A stretch of DNA of 64,000 nt from Rhizobium rhizogenes NBRC 13257 (GTDB lineage Bacteria > Pseudomonadota > Alphaproteobacteria > Rhizobiales > Rhizobiaceae). The position numbers and the translations under genes are program-made. Below, piece by piece: positions 61,297-64,000 of this stretch (its first letter is position 1; each line of letters opens with the position of its first letter). The stretch is from NCBI RefSeq assembly GCF_000696095.1, contig NZ_BAYX01000002.1, positions 1-64,000 on the forward strand, written 5' to 3'. The notes under the pieces are model-generated. The model had not been told where the DNA came from and did not search any database. It worked only from the letters and a program-made list of their open reading frames with translations.

Positions 61297-62022
61297 ATGA
61301 ACCAGATCGTTTCCCACGAAGTTTGGCTGGAGGCCCGCCGCAAATTGCTGGCCCGGGAGAAGGAAGCGACGCATCTGCGCGACAGCGTCAATGCCGAGCG
61401 CCTGGCTCTGCCCTGGGTCAAGGTCGACAAGACCTATGTCTTCGACACGCCGACGGGCAAGAAGACGCTTGCCGATCTCTTCGACGGACGCAGTCAATTG
61501 ATCGTCTATCACTTCATGCTCGGTCCGGATTGGGACGCGGGATGTCCCGGCTGTTCTTTCCTTGCGGATCATCTCGATGGAGCCCTGCCGCATCTCAATC
61601 ATCATGACGTCAGCCTGGTCGCCGTTTCCCGCGCTCCGCTCGAGAAGGTGGAAGCCTATAAGAGGCGCATGGGCTGGGAATTCCCGTGGTTCTCGTCCTT
61701 CGCCGACGATTTCAATTTCGACTATCACGTCTCCTTTTCGAAGGAGCAGCTCGCTGGCGAGACGATATTCTACAATTTCGCAGCTATAGATCCGTCTGAA
61801 GGCCATGACGAGTTGCCGGGCCTCAGCGCTTTCTACAAGGACGAGGCAAGCAATATCTTCCATACCTATTCCAGCTACGCCCGCGGCCCGGAAGAGCTGA
61901 TCGGCACGCTGATGATCCTCGACCGCGCGCCCAAGGGTCGCAACGAAGATGGCACCATGTCTTTCGTTCGTCGCCACGACGAATATGAAGAGAGCCCGAA
62001 GGCGCAATCCTGCTGTCACTGA
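61297..62022 (+). CDS. DUF899 family protein (thioredoxin-like fold)
   Basis: The 241-residue protein has the family start ARRKLLAREKEATHLRDSVNAERLALPWVKVDKTYVFDTPTGKKTLADLFDGRSQLIVYHFMLGPDW, then GCPGCSFLADH, whose CxxC-like GCPGC resembles a thioredoxin-type active site, and FSSFADDFNFDYHVSF. The function is not established. ATG 61297 follows GGAGGAGGG; the ATG at 61273 is less likely. Control by the divergent MarR gene is likely. Confidence 0.85.
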   Translation: MNQIVSHEVWLEARRKLLAREKEATHLRDSVNAERLALPWVKVDKTYVFDTPTGKKTLADLFDGRSQLIVYHFMLGPDWDAGCPGCSFLADHLDGALPHLNHHDVSLVAVSRAPLEKVEAYKRRMGWEFPWFSSFADDFNFDYHVSFSKEQLAGETIFYNFAAIDPSEGHDELPGLSAFYKDEASNIFHTYSSYARGPEELIGTLMILDRAPKGRNEDGTMSFVRRHDEYEESPKAQSCCH

Positions 62023-62181
62023 AGCGTGAGAGTCTGGCCGCATGGGGTCACGGCTGAAGGCTATAGGGAACAAAGATCCGGAGCGCCGTGTTTAGGACTA
62101 TGGATAGGGCTTGTCATCCGGGTGGAGCCGGAAGCAGCTCGTGATCGCCAATCACCGCCGCAAGCAATAGGGAGAGAGACA

Positions 62182-62961
62182 ATGGCTGCTGCGAAGGGAT
62201 ATTTTGTCTGGTACGAACTGATGACCACCGATATGGCGGCGGCGGAAGCCTTCTACCGCAAGGTCGTCGGCTGGGATGCCCAGGATGCCGGCATGCCGGA
62301 AATCGAGATGGCCTATACCTTGTTCAGCGCCGGCGCGGGGCCGATCGCCGGGTTGATGATCCTGCCGGACGAGGCCAAGGCCATGGGCACGCCGCCCTGC
62401 TGGACCGGCTATATCAGCGTGCCCAATGTCGATGAGGCGGCCAAAACGATCACGGCCAAGGGCGGCAAGGTCTATCGGGAGCCGGGGGATATTCCCGGCG
62501 TCGGCCGTTTCGCCGTTGTCGGCGATCCCTATGGCGCCGCCTTCTGCCTCTTCACGCCGCTGCCGGGGCAGGACTGGGAGGTGCCGGCACCCAACGCGCC
62601 CGGCTATGTCGGCTGGCACGAGCTCTATGCCGGTGACGGCGCGAAAGCTTTCGATTTCTATTGCGACATGTTCGGCTGGGAATGGAGTTCCGATTTCGAC
62701 ATGGGTCCGATGGGCCAGTACAAGATCTTCAAGATCGAGGGCCGCGACTTCGGCGGCATCATGACGAAGCCGGCGGAGATGCCCATGCCCGCTTGGAATT
62801 TCTATTTCAACGTTCCGGCAATCGATGCAGCCATTGGCCGGATCAACGAAGCCGGCGGCAAGATCGTCAATGGTCCGATGGAAGTCCCCGGCGGCAGCTG
62901 GATCGTCCAGGCCATTGATCCGCAAGGGGCGTTCTTCTCTCTGGTCGCGCCGGGTCGGTAG
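62182..62961 (+). CDS. VOC-superfamily protein with two glyoxalase-like domains
   Basis: The 259-residue protein consists of two VOC repeats: KGYFVWYELMTTDMAAAEAFYRKVVGWD and PGYVGWHELYAGDGAKAFDFYCDMFGWEWS start the two halves, each followed by beta strands and a GDPYGAAFCLF / DPQGAFFSLV ending. This is the layout of the CFP32/hydroxylase-like VOC proteins. The metal-binding residues are not all clear, so enzyme activity is uncertain. GGGAGAGAG precedes ATG 62182. Confidence 0.85.
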   Translation: MAAAKGYFVWYELMTTDMAAAEAFYRKVVGWDAQDAGMPEIEMAYTLFSAGAGPIAGLMILPDEAKAMGTPPCWTGYISVPNVDEAAKTITAKGGKVYREPGDIPGVGRFAVVGDPYGAAFCLFTPLPGQDWEVPAPNAPGYVGWHELYAGDGAKAFDFYCDMFGWEWSSDFDMGPMGQYKIFKIEGRDFGGIMTKPAEMPMPAWNFYFNVPAIDAAIGRINEAGGKIVNGPMEVPGGSWIVQAIDPQGAFFSLVAPGR

Positions 62962-62967
62962 TATAAC

Positions 62968-63098
62968 ACCTCCTCCTTGAGGGGGGAGGTCGCCGCAAAG
63001 CGGCGGGTGGGGGTGACATTCGGATCTGCAGAGTTTGTCGCAGATCACCCCACCCCGGACCTTCGGTCCGACCCTTCCCCTCAAGGGGAGGGTGATCT
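62968..63098. repeat. Mosaic intergenic palindromic repeat, copy 2
   Basis: Module one (about 62968-63017) has CCTCCTCCTTGAGGGGGGAGG, GTCGCCGCAAAGCGGCGGGT and GGGGGTGAC. Module two (63043-63093) has GATCACCCCACCCCGGACC, then TTCGGTCCGACCC and TTCCCCTCAAGGGGAGGG. In reverse complement both modules line up with the element at 20832-20935 in the same order. It separates the VOC gene from the convergent DUF853 gene and may also act as a terminator. Confidence 0.7.
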
Positions 63099-63099
63099 T

Positions 63100-64000
63100 T
63101 TATCGCTTCAAGCTTCCCAGAATCCCCCGTACCAGCGCCCGCCCAACCTGCGTTGCGACCGTACGCGCCATGCTTTTCATCGTTGCTTCCAGGATCGTTT
63201 CGCGCTGGTAGCCGGAGCGGCCGCGGCCTGCCGGCTTGTTGCTATCGCCGCCGAAGCCGGGAAGCGTCCAGCCGCCGGTGCTGTCTCCATCTTCCTTGGT
63301 TGCAGCCTGTTCGGCTGCCTTGCCGGCGCGGGCGGCGAGGATTTCATAGGCGGATTCGCGGTCGATGGTCTGGTCGTAGAGGCCGGCGACCGGGCTGGCA
63401 TTGATGATGGCCTGGCGTTCGGCATCGGTCAGGGGGCCAATGCGGCCGGACGGCGGGCGGATCAGGGTGCGCTCGACGATCGAGGGCGCGCCCTTGCCTT
63501 CGAGCATGGACACCAGCGCCTCGCCGGTGCCGAGCGTGGTAATGACATCGGCGGTCTTGAAGGCCGGGTTGGCCCGGAACGTGTCGGCCGCCGTCTGCAC
63601 GGCCTTCTGTTCGCGCGGCGTATAGGCGCGCAGCGCATGCTGCACGCGGTTGCCGAGCTGAGCGAGCACGGTTTCCGGCACGTCGAGCGGGTTCTGCGTG
63701 ACGAAATAGACGCCGACACCCTTGGAGCGGATCAGGCGTACGACCTGCTCGACACGCTCGATCAGCACTTTCGGCGCATCGTTGAAGAGCAGATGTGCCT
63801 CATCGAAGAAGAACACCAGCCTCGGTTTTTCAGGATCGCCGACTTCAGGCAGTTCCTCGAAGAGCTCGGAGAGCAGCCAGAGCAGGAAGGTGGCGTAGAG
63901 GCGCGGATTCATCATCAGCTTGTCGGCGGCCAGTACGGATACTTGGCCGTAGCCGTTATTGTTGACGCGCATGATGTCGGAAATTTTCAGCGCCGGTTCG
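63100..64000 (-). CDS. DUF853 / HerA-like ATPase (C-terminal part, cut by window edge)
   Basis: The frame stays open to the right edge, where the residues read EPALKISDIMRVNNNGYGQVSVLAADKLM. It continues with LYATFLLWLLSELFEELPEVGDPEKPRLVFFFDEAHLLF, which holds the Walker B motif (FFFDEAH), and VYFVTQNPLDVPETVLAQLGNRVQHALRAYTPREQKAV. These are characteristic of DUF853 (YjgR-type) HerA-like P-loop ATPases. The Walker A part is outside the window. The C-terminal tail is basic and glycine-rich. Confidence 0.88.
   Translation of the reverse strand, partial: EPALKISDIMRVNNNGYGQVSVLAADKLMMNPRLYATFLLWLLSELFEELPEVGDPEKPRLVFFFDEAHLLFNDAPKVLIERVEQVVRLIRSKGVGVYFVTQNPLDVPETVLAQLGNRVQHALRAYTPREQKAVQTAADTFRANPAFKTADVITTLGTGEALVSMLEGKGAPSIVERTLIRPPSGRIGPLTDAERQAIINASPVAGLYDQTIDRESAYEILAARAGKAAEQAATKEDGDSTGGWTLPGFGGDSNKPAGRGRSGYQRETILEATMKSMARTVATQVGRALVRGILGSLKR

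Noticed and set aside
1..64000. CRISPR array, prophage, integrated plasmid or rRNA operon
   Set aside because: No regularly spaced direct repeats with unique spacers, no phage structural or integrase genes, and no rRNA-like sequence were seen. The palindromic repeats at 20832, 55067 and 62968 are intergenic elements, not CRISPR units.

Overview
The window is about 64 kb of GC-rich chromosome from an alphaproteobacterium, most likely a Rhizobium-type member of the Rhizobiaceae. That reading rests on the RopA-like porin, the BetI/BetB/BetA choline genes, the cysH-cysD-cysN set, a Rhizobium etli-type L-asparaginase, a one-piece indolepyruvate ferredoxin oxidoreductase followed by leucine-degradation genes, mosaic intergenic repeats and codon use strongly biased to G/C in third positions. 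The species cannot be fixed from the sequence alone. Gene order looks like ordinary chromosome; the only clear mobile element is the end of an IS481-like transposase cut by the left edge. Layout. 0-6.4 kb: IS481 end, a lipoprotein, tRNA-Pro(CGG), a pentapeptide-repeat protein, a methionine sulfoxide repair set (free-Met-R-SO reductase, MsrB, MsrA) with a degraded ORF behind it, a tiny membrane ORF, and a LysR/methyltransferase divergent pair. 6.4-9.7 kb: class I DAHP synthase preceded by what looks like a complete Phe/Tyr leader-peptide attenuator, then a RopA-type porin and a small membrane protein. 10-12.7 kb: MFS efflux pump divergent from a LysR regulator. 12.7-18.4 kb: assimilatory sulfate reduction (cysH, cysD, cysN), a divergent cysteine-rich Rrf2 regulator, and a ClC channel. 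18.5-25 kb: a ParD/ParE toxin-antitoxin pair, the bet operon (betI, a GST, betB, betA) with a BetI operator, an HdeD-like protein and an orphan ParD-like antitoxin. 25-35.6 kb: an EAL-CBS-GGDDF c-di-GMP protein, quinone oxidoreductase, an MFS pump with a divergent Cys-rich regulator and a clear operator, asparaginase, a DeoR regulator, two GSTs, a LysR and small proteins. 35.8-46.2 kb: one long same-strand run encoding indolepyruvate ferredoxin oxidoreductase, isovaleryl-CoA dehydrogenase, both methylcrotonyl-CoA carboxylase subunits with a RidA-like gene between them, HMG-CoA lyase and methylglutaconyl-CoA hydratase. This is the full route from isovaleryl-CoA to acetoacetate plus acetyl-CoA. 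46.2-52.9 kb: a TIGR03808-like beta-helix protein, a nitrilase-family hydrolase, a ligase-associated exonuclease plus ATP-dependent DNA ligase, a Tat-exported hydrolase and an unknown protein. 52.9-58.5 kb: two-subunit methylmalonyl-CoA mutase and two tandem L,D-transpeptidases. 58.5-64 kb: OhrR/Ohr, an Xre/RES toxin-antitoxin pair, MarR with DUF899, a VOC protein, a second copy of the mosaic repeat, and a DUF853 ATPase running off the right edge. Several systems fit a soil or root bacterium: osmoprotection by choline, peroxide and methionine-oxidation repair, amino-acid catabolism, sulfate assimilation and drug efflux. The most notable unlisted element is the aromatic-amino-acid attenuator ahead of DAHP synthase, where leader peptide, pause hairpin, antiterminator and terminator can all be drawn from the sequence. 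No CRISPR array, rRNA operon, prophage or replication origin was seen.
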